From Agrobacterium tumefaciens (GTDB taxonomy: Bacteria; Pseudomonadota; Alphaproteobacteria; Rhizobiales; Rhizobiaceae): a stretch of DNA of 64,000 bases. A program made the position numbers and the translations under genes. Where the stretch lies: contig CP048470.1 in NCBI GenBank assembly GCA_025559845.1, positions 2,279,001 to 2,343,000 of the forward strand, written 5' to 3'. The notes under the pieces were generated by a model, which searched no databases, had not been told where the DNA came from, and was given only the letters and a program-made list of their open reading frames with translations. The first letter of the stretch is position 1, and each line of letters opens with the position of its first letter. This document shows, piece by piece, positions 35,364 to 45,253 of this stretch.

Positions 35364-36887
35364 ATGGTATCAACGGGTGTTCAGTCCGTACCGCCAGTGG
35401 TTGAAACTGCGGGTCTGTCGAAGTCATTTGGCCCTGTCCAGGTTTTAAGAGAAATTAGTCTTGAAGTTCGCGCTGGCGAGGTTCACGCCATTATCGGCGA
35501 AAATGGCGCAGGCAAATCAACACTGATGAAGCTCCTGGCAGGCAATGAAAAGCCGAGCTCAGGGGAGATTAGAATAGATGGCATTCCTGTTTCGTTTACT
35601 GGACCGGTCGACGCGGAAGAACGTGGTATCGTTCTCGTCCATCAGGAAATCCTGCTCGCACCAGATTTGACAGTCGCTCAGAACATTTACCTTGGACGGG
35701 AACTCGTAAAAGGCCCTGTCGTCGATGACCGTGCAATGCGGGCGGGTGCTCGCGATGCTGTTAGCGGATTGGGTGGTCAGATCGATCCCGACGCGCTAGT
35801 CGGTAGCCTCTCGATCGCCCAGCGGCAACTGGTCCAGATTGCCCGCGTTTTGCTTGTTCCCCACCGCGTTGTAATTTTCGATGAGCCAACCGCAAGTCTG
35901 ACGCCGGTTGAGACAGATGCACTCCTAAATGTCATTCGTGAAATCAGGGCAAAGGGTGTCGCAGTCCTCTATATTTCGCATCGTCTGCCCGAGGTGAAAG
36001 AGATTGCCGATCGCGTGACCGTGCTTCGCGATGGTAAGCTTGTTGCTTCGCACTCGGCCCTTGATTTGGAACCGGCTGATATGGCGAGGCTGATGGTCGG
36101 CCGGGATGTCGCGAAGCTTTATCCGGACCGGATCGCAGCCGAAGAGCAGCAAGCCGTGCTGGAGGCGGTCGATTTTGCCGTGCCAGGATTTGTGAGTTCG
36201 GCCTCCTTCAAGCTGCACAAAGGCGAGATTTTAGGGTTTGCCGGTCTTGTCGGAGCGGGCAGAACCGAACTGATGGAAGGGGTTCTTGGACTTCGACCGG
36301 GCCGTGGCGCGGTTCGACACCTGGGCAAACCCGCGCATTTTACCAGTGCCAGGGATAGTCTCGCAGCCGGCATCGTCTACCTCAGTGAGGATCGAAAGGG
36401 GAAGGGACTGCTGCTCGGCAAGGATCTCCGGATCAACCTCACACTCGCGTCGCTCAAACGGTTCAGCAGTTTCTTGCGGATCGATAAAACGCGCGAAAAT
36501 GCTGCGCTCGACAATGCAGTGCGGGATTTTGACATTAGAACGGGCCGTAAAGACCTGCTCGCTGGTCAGCTATCGGGCGGAAACCAGCAAAAACTGCTCC
36601 TGGCCAAGATGATGTTACTCGATCCTTCGATTGTCATCATCGATGAACCAACGAGGGGCATCGATATTGGCACCAAGGAACAGATTTATCGCTTCATCGC
36701 AGAACTTGCGGAGGAGGGACGATCAATCATCGTTGTTTCATCGGAAATGCCTGAACTGATCGGCATATGCGACCGTATTCTTGTCATGCGATCAGGACGG
36801 ATAGCTGGAGAAGTCAGCGGCGATAGAATGACCGAGAACGAGATTGTCGCGCTGGCGACCGGCGTTCATAGCGATAAGGTTGCTTGA
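35364..36887 (+). CDS. Ribose-type sugar ABC transporter ATP-binding protein (RbsA-like)
   Basis: A 507-residue duplicated CUT2 ATPase. Domain 1: Walker A GENGAGKST (near 49-57), degenerate signature LSIAQRQLVQIAR, Walker B VVIFDEPTAS. Domain 2: altered P-loop GLVGAGRTEL, full LSGGNQQK, Walker B IVIIDEPTRGIDIG. It is the first gene of a three-gene unit in the order ATPase, permease, binding protein. Start ATG 35364 may be coupled to the short upstream frame. The sugar is unknown; no catabolic enzyme is in the unit. Confidence 0.9.
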   Translation: MVSTGVQSVPPVVETAGLSKSFGPVQVLREISLEVRAGEVHAIIGENGAGKSTLMKLLAGNEKPSSGEIRIDGIPVSFTGPVDAEERGIVLVHQEILLAPDLTVAQNIYLGRELVKGPVVDDRAMRAGARDAVSGLGGQIDPDALVGSLSIAQRQLVQIARVLLVPHRVVIFDEPTASLTPVETDALLNVIREIRAKGVAVLYISHRLPEVKEIADRVTVLRDGKLVASHSALDLEPADMARLMVGRDVAKLYPDRIAAEEQQAVLEAVDFAVPGFVSSASFKLHKGEILGFAGLVGAGRTELMEGVLGLRPGRGAVRHLGKPAHFTSARDSLAAGIVYLSEDRKGKGLLLGKDLRINLTLASLKRFSSFLRIDKTRENAALDNAVRDFDIRTGRKDLLAGQLSGGNQQKLLLAKMMLLDPSIVIIDEPTRGIDIGTKEQIYRFIAELAEEGRSIIVVSSEMPELIGICDRILVMRSGRIAGEVSGDRMTENEIVALATGVHSDKVA

Positions 36888-36895
36888 GGGGGAAA

Positions 36896-37897
36896 ATGAC
36901 CGAGGCTGCAATCGAAAAAGGCAAGACGCCCAAAACATCGAAAGACTGGGACCTGCGAGCTGTTGCACCATTCGTTGCACTGGCTCTGCTGCTGGTGCTC
37001 GGCACCATCGCCAATCCCAATTTCATCGGTATAGACAATCTTCTTAACGTTGTGACCAGAAGCGCGTTCATCGCCATCATCGCGCTTGGTGCGACCTATG
37101 TCATCACGTCAGGAGGACTTGACCTTTCAGTCGGTGCGATGGTTGCATTTGTCGCAAGTCTGATGATCCTGTTTATGAACAGTGGAGCCATTGCCAATCC
37201 GTTGATGATGCTCATTGCGGCAATGCTGCTTGCCATCGCCATTGGAGCCGCGTGCGGGTTGGTGAATGGCCTCATTACCACTGTTGGGCGAATAGAGCCG
37301 TTCATCGCGACGCTCGGCACGATGGGAATATACCGCGGCTTGACGACCTGGTTGTCGCAGGGTGGTGCGATCACCCTGCGCAATCCGGAAATCCAGACCT
37401 TATACCGGCCGGTTTATTTCGGGAGCTTCGCCGGAATACCCGTGCCAATAATCGTCATTTTCGTCACCGCGGCGATTGCGGCCTTCGTGCTTTATCGTAC
37501 CCGTTACGGCAGACATCTTATCGCTGTCGGTTCGAGTGAGGATGTCGCGCGTTATTCTGGCATTTCGGTCGCGCGCGTGCGGACTGTCGCCTATGTCGTT
37601 CAGGGGCTCTGCGTGGCAATTGCTGTCCTGCTTTACGTGCCGCGCCTTGCCTCGACCTCTGCCACGACGGGTATGCTTTGGGAGTTGCAGGCCATCACCG
37701 CAGTCGTCGTTGGCGGAACTGCGCTCAGAGGCGGTGTCGGCCGCATATGGGGAACGATCTGCGGCGCCTTTATCCTGGAGATCGTCGGGAACATCATGAT
37801 CCTGTCGAACTTCGTCAGCGAGTATCTGATCGGAGCCATTCAGGGTGCGATAATCATCATAGCCATGCTGGTGCAACGCTCTTTGAGCCGTCGGTGA
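36896..37897 (+). CDS. Ribose-type sugar ABC transporter permease (RbsC-like)
   Basis: A 333-residue CUT2 permease with about 8-10 spans; signature GATYVITSGGLDLSVGAMVAF and the loop AVVVGGTALRGGVGRIWGT. ATG 36896 has GAGGGGG 4-5 bases upstream and is preferred over a TTG at 36884 that overlaps the ATPase stop. As there is one permease gene, it would act as a homodimer. Confidence 0.9.
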   Translation: MTEAAIEKGKTPKTSKDWDLRAVAPFVALALLLVLGTIANPNFIGIDNLLNVVTRSAFIAIIALGATYVITSGGLDLSVGAMVAFVASLMILFMNSGAIANPLMMLIAAMLLAIAIGAACGLVNGLITTVGRIEPFIATLGTMGIYRGLTTWLSQGGAITLRNPEIQTLYRPVYFGSFAGIPVPIIVIFVTAAIAAFVLYRTRYGRHLIAVGSSEDVARYSGISVARVRTVAYVVQGLCVAIAVLLYVPRLASTSATTGMLWELQAITAVVVGGTALRGGVGRIWGTICGAFILEIVGNIMILSNFVSEYLIGAIQGAIIIIAMLVQRSLSRR

Positions 37898-37986
37898 TGT
37901 GAGCCGTACCAAAAAATACAACCGTGCAGTTCTGGGGCAGGCGCGGTGCGTAGAGGAGGAATGCCCTGATCTTCGGAGGAGAGAGA

Positions 37987-38940
37987 ATGCGTAGAAAATT
38001 CATTGGTGTGGCTTTTGCTGCGCTCGCCGTGGCGTTCACCGGAGCGGCCCAGGCCCAGGACAAGAAGGTCACCATTGGTGTTTCGATACCTGCAGCCGAC
38101 CACGGTTGGACGGCTGGCGTTGTTTATCATGCAGAGCGTGTCGCAAAACTTCTGATGGCCGAACATCCGGGTTTAAACGTCATCGTCAAAACGTCGCCAG
38201 ACGCTGCAAACCAGGCAAACGCGCTGCAGGATCTTGCTGTGCAAGGACTTGATGCACTGGTCGTCCTGCCTTCAGATCCTGATCCGCTTGTGAATGCCAT
38301 CAAGGAAATCAAGGACAAGGGCACATTTGTTGCCCTGGTGGATCGGGCACCAAGCGTGAACGACAACTCCATCCGTGACCTTTACGTCGCCGGTAATAAC
38401 CCGGCACTCGGCCAGGTCGCGGGCGAATATATCAAGAAGACCACGCCTGATGCAGAAGTGGTTGTTATTCGCGGATTGCCGATCCCGATCGATCAACAAC
38501 GCCAGGATGGCTTTGACAAGGGTATTGCGGGATCAAACGTGAAGGTCTTGGATCGCCAGTATGGCAACTGGAACCGTGATGATGCTTTCCGCGTGATGCA
38601 GGATTACCTCACCAAGTATCCGAAGATCGACGTCGTATGGTGCCAGGACGACGACATGGCTGTTGGTGTGCTGCAGGCAATTGAGCAGGCAAAACGCACG
38701 GATATCCAGTACGTGGTGGCCGGTGCAGGCTCCAAGGATATGATCAAGAAGGTCATGGATGGCGATAAGCTGATCCCTGTCGACGTTCTCTATCCGCCGG
38801 CAATGGTTGCGACGGCGATGGAGCTCACAGCAGGTCATTTCTACGACCAGGTTCCTGTCAGTGGCGAGTACATCCTGGACGCAACCTTGATCACCAAGGA
38901 CAATGCCGAGCAGTTCTATTTCCCGGACTCTCCTTTCTGA
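37987..38940 (+). CDS. Ribose-type sugar-binding protein (family 4B)
   Basis: A 317-residue periplasmic protein with a signal peptide (MRRKFIGVAFAALAVAFTGAAQA, cut near 23). Family marks: VTIGVSIPAADHGWTAGVVYHAE, DALVVLPSDPDPLVNAIKE, and VVWCQDDDMAVGVLQAIEQA. GGAGGAG precedes the ATG. It is not close to RbsB or YtfQ in ligand-site detail that I can recall, so the sugar stays open. The binding protein is last in the unit, after an 89-base gap that may hold its own ribosome control or promoter. Confidence 0.88.
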   Translation: MRRKFIGVAFAALAVAFTGAAQAQDKKVTIGVSIPAADHGWTAGVVYHAERVAKLLMAEHPGLNVIVKTSPDAANQANALQDLAVQGLDALVVLPSDPDPLVNAIKEIKDKGTFVALVDRAPSVNDNSIRDLYVAGNNPALGQVAGEYIKKTTPDAEVVVIRGLPIPIDQQRQDGFDKGIAGSNVKVLDRQYGNWNRDDAFRVMQDYLTKYPKIDVVWCQDDDMAVGVLQAIEQAKRTDIQYVVAGAGSKDMIKKVMDGDKLIPVDVLYPPAMVATAMELTAGHFYDQVPVSGEYILDATLITKDNAEQFYFPDSPF

Positions 38941-38965
38941 AAACGCTCGGATCCGCGCCAACGAA

Positions 38966-38988
38966 AACGCCCGCTTCCCGCGGGCGTT
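38966..38988. terminator. Bidirectional terminator between the ribose-type unit and ugpC
   Basis: AACGCCCGC (38966-38974) pairs with GCGGGCGTT (38980-38988), 5-base loop, flanked by AA on the left and TTTTTAT on the right. The units converge here. Confidence 0.85.
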
Positions 38989-39006
38989 TTTATAGCTACA
39001 GCTTTG

Positions 39007-40056
39007 TTAGAGACGCGTGCCGCTTCGATCAAACAGATGAAAGTCTTTCATCTGTGCTGCAATCGTAACCGTCTCCCCAATCCGGATCTGTGATCTGCCG
39101 GGAACACGGAAAACAATCGTGACGCCGTCAGAAAAAGATGCGTGCACGTAGCTCTCTGCGCCGACCAGTTCGACGGCATCGACGCTGACCGTCGCAGTCA
39201 GGCCCGGGTCGTCAATACTTCCCGCGAGCGTGATGTCCTCAGGTCTGATGCCGAGCGTTGCGGCTTCACCAGAGAGGGTCACGGTGTCGGAAAGTGACCA
39301 ACTCCCGTTCGAAGATCTGCTGCAGTCCAGCAAGTTCATCGAAGGCGAACCGATAAATGTCGCGACAAACGTTGTCGCCGGTTTTTCGTACAATTCGATC
39401 GGCGTACCAATTTGTTCAATGCGACCGGCATTCAAAACCACAAGCCGGTCTGCCAGCGTCATGGCCTCCATCTGATCGTGGGTGACGTAAACGCTTGTGG
39501 TCGCCAGTGAGCGCTGGAGGCGTCTGATTTCGACGCGCATCTGTACGCGCAGTTTCGCATCGAGGTTAGACAGTGGCTCATCGAAAAGAAATGCAGCCGG
39601 TTTTCGCACGATGGCGCGCCCCATGGCTACGCGCTGGCGCTGCCCGCCGGACAATTGCCGCGGTTTTCGATCGAGAAATTGCTCGATCTCAAGTGCCTTT
39701 GCGGCTTCCGCAATGCGGCGATCTATTTCGTCTTTTGGGGTGTTCCGGTTCTTCAAGCCATAAGCAAGGTTCTGCCGCACCGTCATGTGCGGATAAAGCG
39801 CGTAGTTCTGAAAAACCATGGCTATATCGCGGTCAGATGGTTCAAGGTCATTCACCACCCGACCGTCAATCATGATCTGGCCACCTGATATACTCTCAAG
39901 TCCGGCGATCATGCGCAGCAAGGTTGATTTGCCACAGCCGGACGGCCCGACGAGAACAATCATCTCACCATCGTCGATTTCCATCGAGACGCCTTTGATC
40001 GCGTCGATATTGCTTCCATAAACCTTGCGGACATCTCTCAGCGCAATTTTAGCCAT
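39007..40056 (-). CDS. ugpC: sn-Glycerol-3-phosphate ABC transporter ATP-binding protein
   Basis: A 349-residue CUT1 ATPase: Walker [10 protein letters not shown], signature LSGGQRQR, Walker [16 protein letters not shown], switch H in [13 protein letters not shown], and a C-terminal TOBE/MalK regulatory domain of about 110 residues. The ATG at 40056 shares a base with the stop of ugpE (TAATG), which sets the start; a longer frame from 40269 lies inside ugpE. Last gene of ugpBAEC. In relatives it also powers glycerophosphodiester uptake. Confidence 0.9.
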   Translation of the reverse strand: MAKIALRDVRKVYGSNIDAIKGVSMEIDDGEMIVLVGPSGCGKSTLLRMIAGLESISGGQIMIDGRVVNDLEPSDRDIAMVFQNYALYPHMTVRQNLAYGLKNRNTPKDEIDRRIAEAAKALEIEQFLDRKPRQLSGGQRQRVAMGRAIVRKPAAFLFDEPLSNLDAKLRVQMRVEIRRLQRSLATTSVYVTHDQMEAMTLADRLVVLNAGRIEQIGTPIELYEKPATTFVATFIGSPSMNLLDCSRSSNGSWSLSDTVTLSGEAATLGIRPEDITLAGSIDDPGLTATVSVDAVELVGAESYVHASFSDGVTIVFRVPGRSQIRIGETVTIAAQMKDFHLFDRSGTRL

Positions 40057-40904
40057 TATTTTTCGGTCTCCACGAGGCCTTTGACGAACCAGCGCTGCAT
40101 CAGCACTACGACAATGATTGGGGGGATGATGGCAAGGATTGCTGTCACCATGACATAGTTCCACGGCGTCGACGCGTCGGTGAAATCCACCATACGTTTG
40201 AGACCGATAATGATGGTGTTCATCTTCGCATCGTTTGTGACGAGGAGTGGCCACAGATATTGTGTCCATCCGTAGATGAACAGGATCACGAACAGTGCTG
40301 CGATGTTCGTCTTCGATAATGGCAGCAGGATATCGCGCATGAACCGGAAGGGACCGGCGTTGTCTATTCGTGCAGCTTCAACCATCTCACCTGGAATGGT
40401 CAGGAAAAACTGGCGGAAGAGGAAGGTCGCGGTCGCCGACGCCATCAGCGGCAATGTCAGCCCAGCATAGGTGTCAATCAGACCGAGATCGACGATCACC
40501 TTGTAGGTCGGCAGAATACGCACTTCGACCGGAAGCATGAGGGTTATGAAGATCATCCAGAAAAATCCCATGCGAAACGGGAACCGGAAGAACACGATGG
40601 CGAATGCCGATAGGAAGGAAATCACGATTTTGCCAACTGCAATCGCGACTGCAACGACAAAACTATTGAAGAGAAGGCGTTCCAGGCTTACGCCGACCAC
40701 CCTTTCGACGCCCCCGGCCATCGCATCGCTATAGTTCTCTCCAAGCTGATCGCCAGGCAGAAGCGACATTGGCGGGCGAATGATATCGGACGACGACATC
40801 GATGAAGCGACAAAGGTGTAATAGATTGGAAACGCAACGATCAGGATGCCAATAACAAGCATCAGATGGGCGATCATGCGCGCTATAGGTCGATTTTCGA
40901 TCAT
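40056..40904 (-). CDS. ugpE: sn-Glycerol-3-phosphate ABC transporter permease
   Basis: A 282-residue CUT1 permease with six spans and the EAA loop [26 protein letters not shown] (about 195-220). The first span ([28 protein letters not shown]) and the long periplasmic loop after it are typical of UgpE. AGGA lies 7 bases before the ATG at 40904. Pairs with UgpA in the membrane. Confidence 0.9.
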   Translation of the reverse strand: MIENRPIARMIAHLMLVIGILIVAFPIYYTFVASSMSSSDIIRPPMSLLPGDQLGENYSDAMAGGVERVVGVSLERLLFNSFVVAVAIAVGKIVISFLSAFAIVFFRFPFRMGFFWMIFITLMLPVEVRILPTYKVIVDLGLIDTYAGLTLPLMASATATFLFRQFFLTIPGEMVEAARIDNAGPFRFMRDILLPLSKTNIAALFVILFIYGWTQYLWPLLVTNDAKMNTIIIGLKRMVDFTDASTPWNYVMVTAILAIIPPIIVVVLMQRWFVKGLVETEK

Positions 40905-40913
40905 GTGATGTCC

Positions 40914-41795
40914 TCAGCCGTAGTGCACGCGCTTTTCAACGAAGCGGAACTGGAATGCAGTCAGGGCAATGACGATCACCATCAATATGACAGACTGCGC
41001 AGCGGAAGAACCGAGGTTCAGGTTCACGAAACCATCATTATAGACTTTGTAGACGAGAGTTTCCGTTGCCTTCGCGGGACCTCCTCCCGTGACTGCGTGA
41101 ATGATGCCGAAGGTGTCGAAAAAAGCATAGACGGTGTTGACGACAAGAAGGAAGAATGTCGTGGGTGCAAGAAGGGGAAAGACGATCGTCCAGAAGCGCC
41201 TGGTACCACGAGCACCATCGATTGAGGCGGCCTCAAGTAATGACTTAGGAATTGCTTGTAACCCAGCGACAAAGAACAAGAAATTGTAACTTATTTGCTT
41301 CCATGCGGCAGCAACGACGACGAGCAGCATTGCCTGATTTCCATCCAGCAGCGGATCCCAGACAATCCCGTTGCGTCGAAGGATGTAGGAAAACGTGCCC
41401 ATGGCAGGGTTGAACATGAAAAGCCACAACATGCCTGCAACGGCAGGTGCCACGGCATAGGGCATGATCAGCATCGTACGGTAGAGGCCCCTGCCACGAA
41501 CGACACGGTCAGCAGCCGTTGCGAGCAAAAGGGCAAAGCCCATAGATACGAATGCAGTCAAGGCACTGAATATAACAGTCACCTGTAGCGAATTAAGATA
41601 GCTGCTGTCAGAGAGAACGGCGGAGAAATTGGCGAACCCGACAAAATTGCTACTGAGGCCAAATGCGTCTTCACGCATGGTCGACTGGTAAAGAGCCTGG
41701 CTCGCCGGCCAGAAGAAAAAGATTACTGTGAGGATGATCTGTGGAGCGACCAACAGATAGGGCAGAATCTTGTTCGGGAAGACTACGCTTTGCAA
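40914..41795 (-). CDS. ugpA: sn-Glycerol-3-phosphate ABC transporter permease
   Basis: A 293-residue CUT1 permease with six spans; EAA loop [27 protein letters not shown]. The N-terminus [31 protein letters not shown] matches UgpA layout. The start is a TTG at 41795, well supported by AGGAG six bases upstream. A stem-loop lies between it and ugpB. It ends nine bases before ugpE. Confidence 0.9.
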   Translation of the reverse strand: MQSVVFPNKILPYLLVAPQIILTVIFFFWPASQALYQSTMREDAFGLSSNFVGFANFSAVLSDSSYLNSLQVTVIFSALTAFVSMGFALLLATAADRVVRGRGLYRTMLIMPYAVAPAVAGMLWLFMFNPAMGTFSYILRRNGIVWDPLLDGNQAMLLVVVAAAWKQISYNFLFFVAGLQAIPKSLLEAASIDGARGTRRFWTIVFPLLAPTTFFLLVVNTVYAFFDTFGIIHAVTGGGPAKATETLVYKVYNDGFVNLNLGSSAAQSVILMVIVIALTAFQFRFVEKRVHYG

Positions 41796-41820
41796 GGTGA
41801 TCTCCTGATGAGGTGAAACG

Positions 41821-41847
41821 CCGCCCGCACCTGTCAGGAGCGGGCGG
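41821..41847 (-). other. Intra-operon stem-loop between ugpB and ugpA
   Basis: CCGCCCGC (41821-41828) pairs with GCGGGCGG (41840-41847), loop 11 bases, without a T tract. Such a GC-rich hairpin after a binding-protein gene usually protects its mRNA and lets the binding protein be made in excess over the permeases. Confidence 0.65.
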
Positions 41848-41861
41848 ATGTGGAGATCAGA

Positions 41862-43166
41862 TCAGTTGCCTGCAGCTTGCTTGATAGCCGCGTCTCCACG
41901 TTCGACGATCTTGTCGAGCGCTGCCTTGGCATCCTGTTTACCGGCCAGCATCGCCTCGAACTCTTCGTTCATGATGTCACGGACCTGCGGCAGGTTCACG
42001 AGACGTACACCCTTGGAGTTCTCTGTCGGCGGATTGCCCATCATCTGCAAAAGCGGGGTCTCACGGGCAGGATTTTTATCGTAGAAACCGGACTTCTTGG
42101 TTTCCTCGTATGCGGCAATCGTCACAGGCATGTAGCCGGAGACCTGATGCAGACGTGCCTGGATCTTCGTCTGGGACAGGAAATGGAAGAACTCGGCAAC
42201 GCCCTTGTATTCGGCGTCACTTCGGCCTGCAAAGACCCAGAGGCTTGCGCCACCTGGAATGGTATTTTGCGGACCATGCCCTTCATAGTAGGGAAGTTGT
42301 CCGATACCGTAGTTCATGCCTGTCTTGATGATATCACCGAGACCACCCGACGATTCTGTCAGGATCCCGCATTCGCCGGACATGAAGAGCTGTTTTGCTT
42401 CGGATGTGCGCCCACCATATCGGAAGGTTCCATCCTTCGCGAGATCGGCAATTGCCTGGAAATGCTCGACGAAGAGAGGCGCGTTCACCGCGAGTTTAAC
42501 ATCCGTTCCGCCGAGCCCGTTTTCATTGCTGCCATAGGAAACATTGTTCCAGGCCGCAAAGTTTTCGGTCTGGATCCATGTGAGCCACGTCGAGGTGAAA
42601 CCGCATTGAGAGGCGCCACTGCTCTTGATCTTTTTCGCAGCCTCAAAAACCTCCGGCCAAGTTTTTGGTGGTTTAGCGGGATCAAGGCCAGCTTTTTCGA
42701 AGGTGTCCTTGTTGTAATAGAGGATCGGTGAAGAGGAATTGTAGGGGAAGGACAGCATCGTGCCGTCAGGCTTGGAATAATAGGCGACGATGCCAGCCAG
42801 ATATTCGTCCTTGTTGAACGTGTACCCACCTTCCTTCAGTACGTCGGCAACTGGCTTGATTGCGCCCGCAGCCCCCATCATCACGCCCGAACCGGCATCG
42901 AAAACCTGAATGATGGCTGGGGGCTGTTTAGCGCGGAACGCTGCGATGCCAGCATTCAGCGTCTCAGGATATGTTCCCTTGAAAACCGGCATGACTTTGT
43001 AGTCCTGCTGGCTCTCGTTAAATTCTTTGGCCAATGCGTCGACGACTTCGTTGTTGGCGCCGGTCATGGCGTGCCACCATTGAATTTCAGTGGCAGCGAA
43101 TGCGCTTGACGCGATAAAAAACGAAAGCGCGGATGCCGCAGCCAGGCGGCAGCTCATTTTTTTCAA
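41862..43166 (-). CDS. ugpB: sn-Glycerol-3-phosphate-binding periplasmic protein
   Basis: A 434-residue family-1 binding protein with a signal peptide (SALSFFIASSAFA). The mature start TEIQWWHAMTGANNEVVDALAKEFN and stretches GTYPETLNAGIAAFRA, PILYYNKDTFEKAGLDP, PPKTWPEVF and GGASLWVFAG align, from memory, along all of E. coli UgpB. I use a TTG start at 43166 because GGAGG lies seven bases before it; ATG 43157 would have a 16-base spacing. First gene of ugpBAEC, with a Pho-box-like repeat about 115 bases upstream. Confidence 0.92.
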   Translation of the reverse strand: MKKMSCRLAAASALSFFIASSAFAATEIQWWHAMTGANNEVVDALAKEFNESQQDYKVMPVFKGTYPETLNAGIAAFRAKQPPAIIQVFDAGSGVMMGAAGAIKPVADVLKEGGYTFNKDEYLAGIVAYYSKPDGTMLSFPYNSSSPILYYNKDTFEKAGLDPAKPPKTWPEVFEAAKKIKSSGASQCGFTSTWLTWIQTENFAAWNNVSYGSNENGLGGTDVKLAVNAPLFVEHFQAIADLAKDGTFRYGGRTSEAKQLFMSGECGILTESSGGLGDIIKTGMNYGIGQLPYYEGHGPQNTIPGGASLWVFAGRSDAEYKGVAEFFHFLSQTKIQARLHQVSGYMPVTIAAYEETKKSGFYDKNPARETPLLQMMGNPPTENSKGVRLVNLPQVRDIMNEEFEAMLAGKQDAKAALDKIVERGDAAIKQAAGN

Positions 43167-43281
43167 GGTGATTCCTCCCGTTTCGAAAACCATAAAAGAT
43201 ACAGTTATTTACCGCAGTTGATCCTCCTCGATCAGGCTGCGGCCTGTCCTTCTGTGTTAACCGTTTGATTAAAAGCGAACT

Positions 43282-43299
43282 CCAACAGAAATGCAACAG
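43282..43299 (-). promoter_or_regulatory. Pho-box-like direct repeat upstream of ugpB
   Basis: Read on the minus strand: CTGTTGC-attt-CTGTTGG, two 7-mers with a 4-base AT spacer and an 11-base period, the layout of PhoB sites (consensus CTGTCAT-N4-CTGTCAT). It starts about 115 bases before the ugpB start. The last two bases of each 7-mer deviate, so the site is a candidate only. Confidence 0.5.
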
Positions 43300-43376
43300 A
43301 AAGCAGAACGATTGAAACGAAAGTGCTGGAGCGAAGAGCCTCCGTCATTCTTTCGCAAGCAGGCGTCATTGCGAGC

Positions 43377-44174
43377 TCATAGTCCGGCGATCCGAGAAAG
43401 ATCGTCTTTCGCGCCGGGTGCGGCTGCAATGACCGGTGCACCTCTTGTCAGCCGGTCGCCATCGGTTGGGAAGGTGTGGAACCATCCACCGGCCTCGCGC
43501 ACCAGGCAGAAACCGGCCATGCAGTCCCAAGCGTGCATGTAGGGTTCGTAATAGCCAACAAGCCGGCCAGCTGCGACATAGGCCAGCATCAATGCACCTG
43601 AGCCATTGCGGATAAAGTTTCCACCGGCCTCCAGAAGGTTTTCGACGATGCGAGCGACGAAGGCGGGGGTGACGTGATTGTTGGCGCCAATGCCAGTGAC
43701 CGAGTTCCGGATATTGCGCGACGGGTCAAGCCTGAGGGTTTTGCCGTTCAAAGTTGCTCCCATGCCGAACGCACTCGCATAGAGTTCGTCGTGGCAAGGC
43801 GCCGAGATGACACCGATCACCGGTTCATTGTCGAAAAGCACCGCTATGGAAACGCACCAGTTCGGCATTCCGTTGACGAAAGGGCTGGTCCCGTCGATCG
43901 GGTCGACGACCCAGGTGTATCCGGAAACGCCTTGCGTGAGCCCGTATTCTTCCCCTAGGAACCCGTCTTCCGGAAAGTGGAGGCGTACTCCCTCCTTTAT
44001 TCGTTCTTCAACGGTCCTGTCCGCCACAGAAACGACATCCTGCAGATCGCGTTTTGTCTCGATGACAAGGTTTTCACGGTTGCGGAAATACTCGAGCGCC
44101 AGCTTACCGGCTTCGTCCGCTACTTCCTTCGCGAGACTAAATCTTGGTTCGAGGTGAGCCTTTGCAATAGACAT
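43377..44174 (-). CDS. Inositol-monophosphatase-family phosphatase
   Basis: A 265-residue Mg2+-dependent phosphatase of the IMPase/SuhB/CysQ superfamily. Metal-site motifs are intact: GEEYG (E-E pair near 75), WVVDPIDGTSPF (near 90), and YEPYMHAWDCMAGFCLVREAGG (near 220) with the WD aspartate. It lies 20 bases after the AfuC-like gene and is the last gene of the Afu-type operon, so the natural reading is that it removes phosphate from the imported compound in the cytoplasm. Relatives act on inositol phosphate, histidinol phosphate, fructose bisphosphate or arabinose phosphate (AccG); the substrate is not fixed by sequence. Confidence 0.85.
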   Translation of the reverse strand: MSIAKAHLEPRFSLAKEVADEAGKLALEYFRNRENLVIETKRDLQDVVSVADRTVEERIKEGVRLHFPEDGFLGEEYGLTQGVSGYTWVVDPIDGTSPFVNGMPNWCVSIAVLFDNEPVIGVISAPCHDELYASAFGMGATLNGKTLRLDPSRNIRNSVTGIGANNHVTPAFVARIVENLLEAGGNFIRNGSGALMLAYVAAGRLVGYYEPYMHAWDCMAGFCLVREAGGWFHTFPTDGDRLTRGAPVIAAAPGAKDDLSRIAGL

Positions 44175-44194
44175 TTTTCAAATCATCCGTCTGA

Positions 44195-45253
44195 TTACTG
44201 TTCGAAAATAAGCGCGATGCCATGTGGCTTGAGGCCAATGGCGACCGTTGTTGCCGGGGCGAGGGGGCGTTCGACTTCGGAATCAACAACGAAAAGCTTT
44301 CCGCTCGCTGTTTCAACCTCGTACTCGATGTGATCGCCAAGATAGGCCGCATGAGTGACATGCCCAGTAAAATCACCCTTGCCTTCAAACAGGGTCACGG
44401 CGTTGGGTCTGACGGCAAGGCGCGCCGGCCCGGTTCTGGCGCGACGGCTCGGAACACGGTGGATCAGGTCCTGGATACGGATGATCGCGCTATCGCCATC
44501 GACGTCCTGGACGTTGCAATCGACGACGTTTGCCTCCCCCATGAAGTCGGCAATGAACGCCGACGCGGGCGCCTCGTAGAGGTCTCGCGGACTTCCTGCC
44601 TGTGCAATGTTGCCGTCCTTCATCACGATAATCTTGTCGGATACGGCAAGCGCTTCTTCCTGGTCGTGCGTGACGTAGACTGCAGTGAATTGCAGGCGCT
44701 GTTGCAGGTCACGAATTTCCTTGCGTACACGCCTTCTCAGACGCGCATCGAGGTTGGACAAAGGTTCGTCAAGGAGAAGGACCTGTGGCTCGAGCACAAG
44801 AGCGCGAGCGACCGCAACGCGCTGTTGTTGGCCACCAGACAATTCCGCAGGAAGCCGGCTCCCCATGCCTGCGAGACCGACGAGCTCCAAGCCGTGTTCA
44901 GCTTTCTGCCGCGCTTGTGTTTTCGGCAGCCCCGACGAAACCAGTCCGTATGCGACGTTCTCCAGTGACGACATGTGTGGAAACAAGGCATAGGACTGGA
45001 AGACCATGGAGACGTCGCGCTCATTGGCGGGCAGCATTGTGACGTCCTTGCCGCCGATTATGATCTTGCCAGCGGTTGGATGTTCAAGCCCCGCAAGCAG
45101 CCGTAACGTGGTGGTTTTACCACAACCAGAGGGACCAAGCAGCGTCACCAACGTTCCTGGTTCAATGGTCAATGACAGATCGTGGATGGCGGTAAAGGCA
45201 CCGAACTGCTTTTTGACATTCTGGAAGGTTACCGAGCCGGGGCGATTGTTCAT
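44195..45253 (-). CDS. ABC transporter ATP-binding protein (AfuC/FbpC/PotA type)
   Basis: A 352-residue ATPase: Walker A GPSGCGKTT, signature LSGGQQQR, Walker [16 protein letters not shown], switch H in VTHDQEEALA, and a C-terminal TOBE domain ending GIALIFEQ. ATG 45253 overlaps the permease stop by four bases. With the double permease and the AfuA-like binding protein it forms one importer. Confidence 0.9.
   Translation of the reverse strand: MNNRPGSVTFQNVKKQFGAFTAIHDLSLTIEPGTLVTLLGPSGCGKTTTLRLLAGLEHPTAGKIIIGGKDVTMLPANERDVSMVFQSYALFPHMSSLENVAYGLVSSGLPKTQARQKAEHGLELVGLAGMGSRLPAELSGGQQQRVAVARALVLEPQVLLLDEPLSNLDARLRRRVRKEIRDLQQRLQFTAVYVTHDQEEALAVSDKIIVMKDGNIAQAGSPRDLYEAPASAFIADFMGEANVVDCNVQDVDGDSAIIRIQDLIHRVPSRRARTGPARLAVRPNAVTLFEGKGDFTGHVTHAAYLGDHIEYEVETASGKLFVVDSEVERPLAPATTVAIGLKPHGIALIFEQ

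Noticed and set aside
41850..42731. 293-codon rightward frame opposite ugpB
   Set aside because: Antisense shadow of ugpB; the true gene aligns over its whole length with UgpB.
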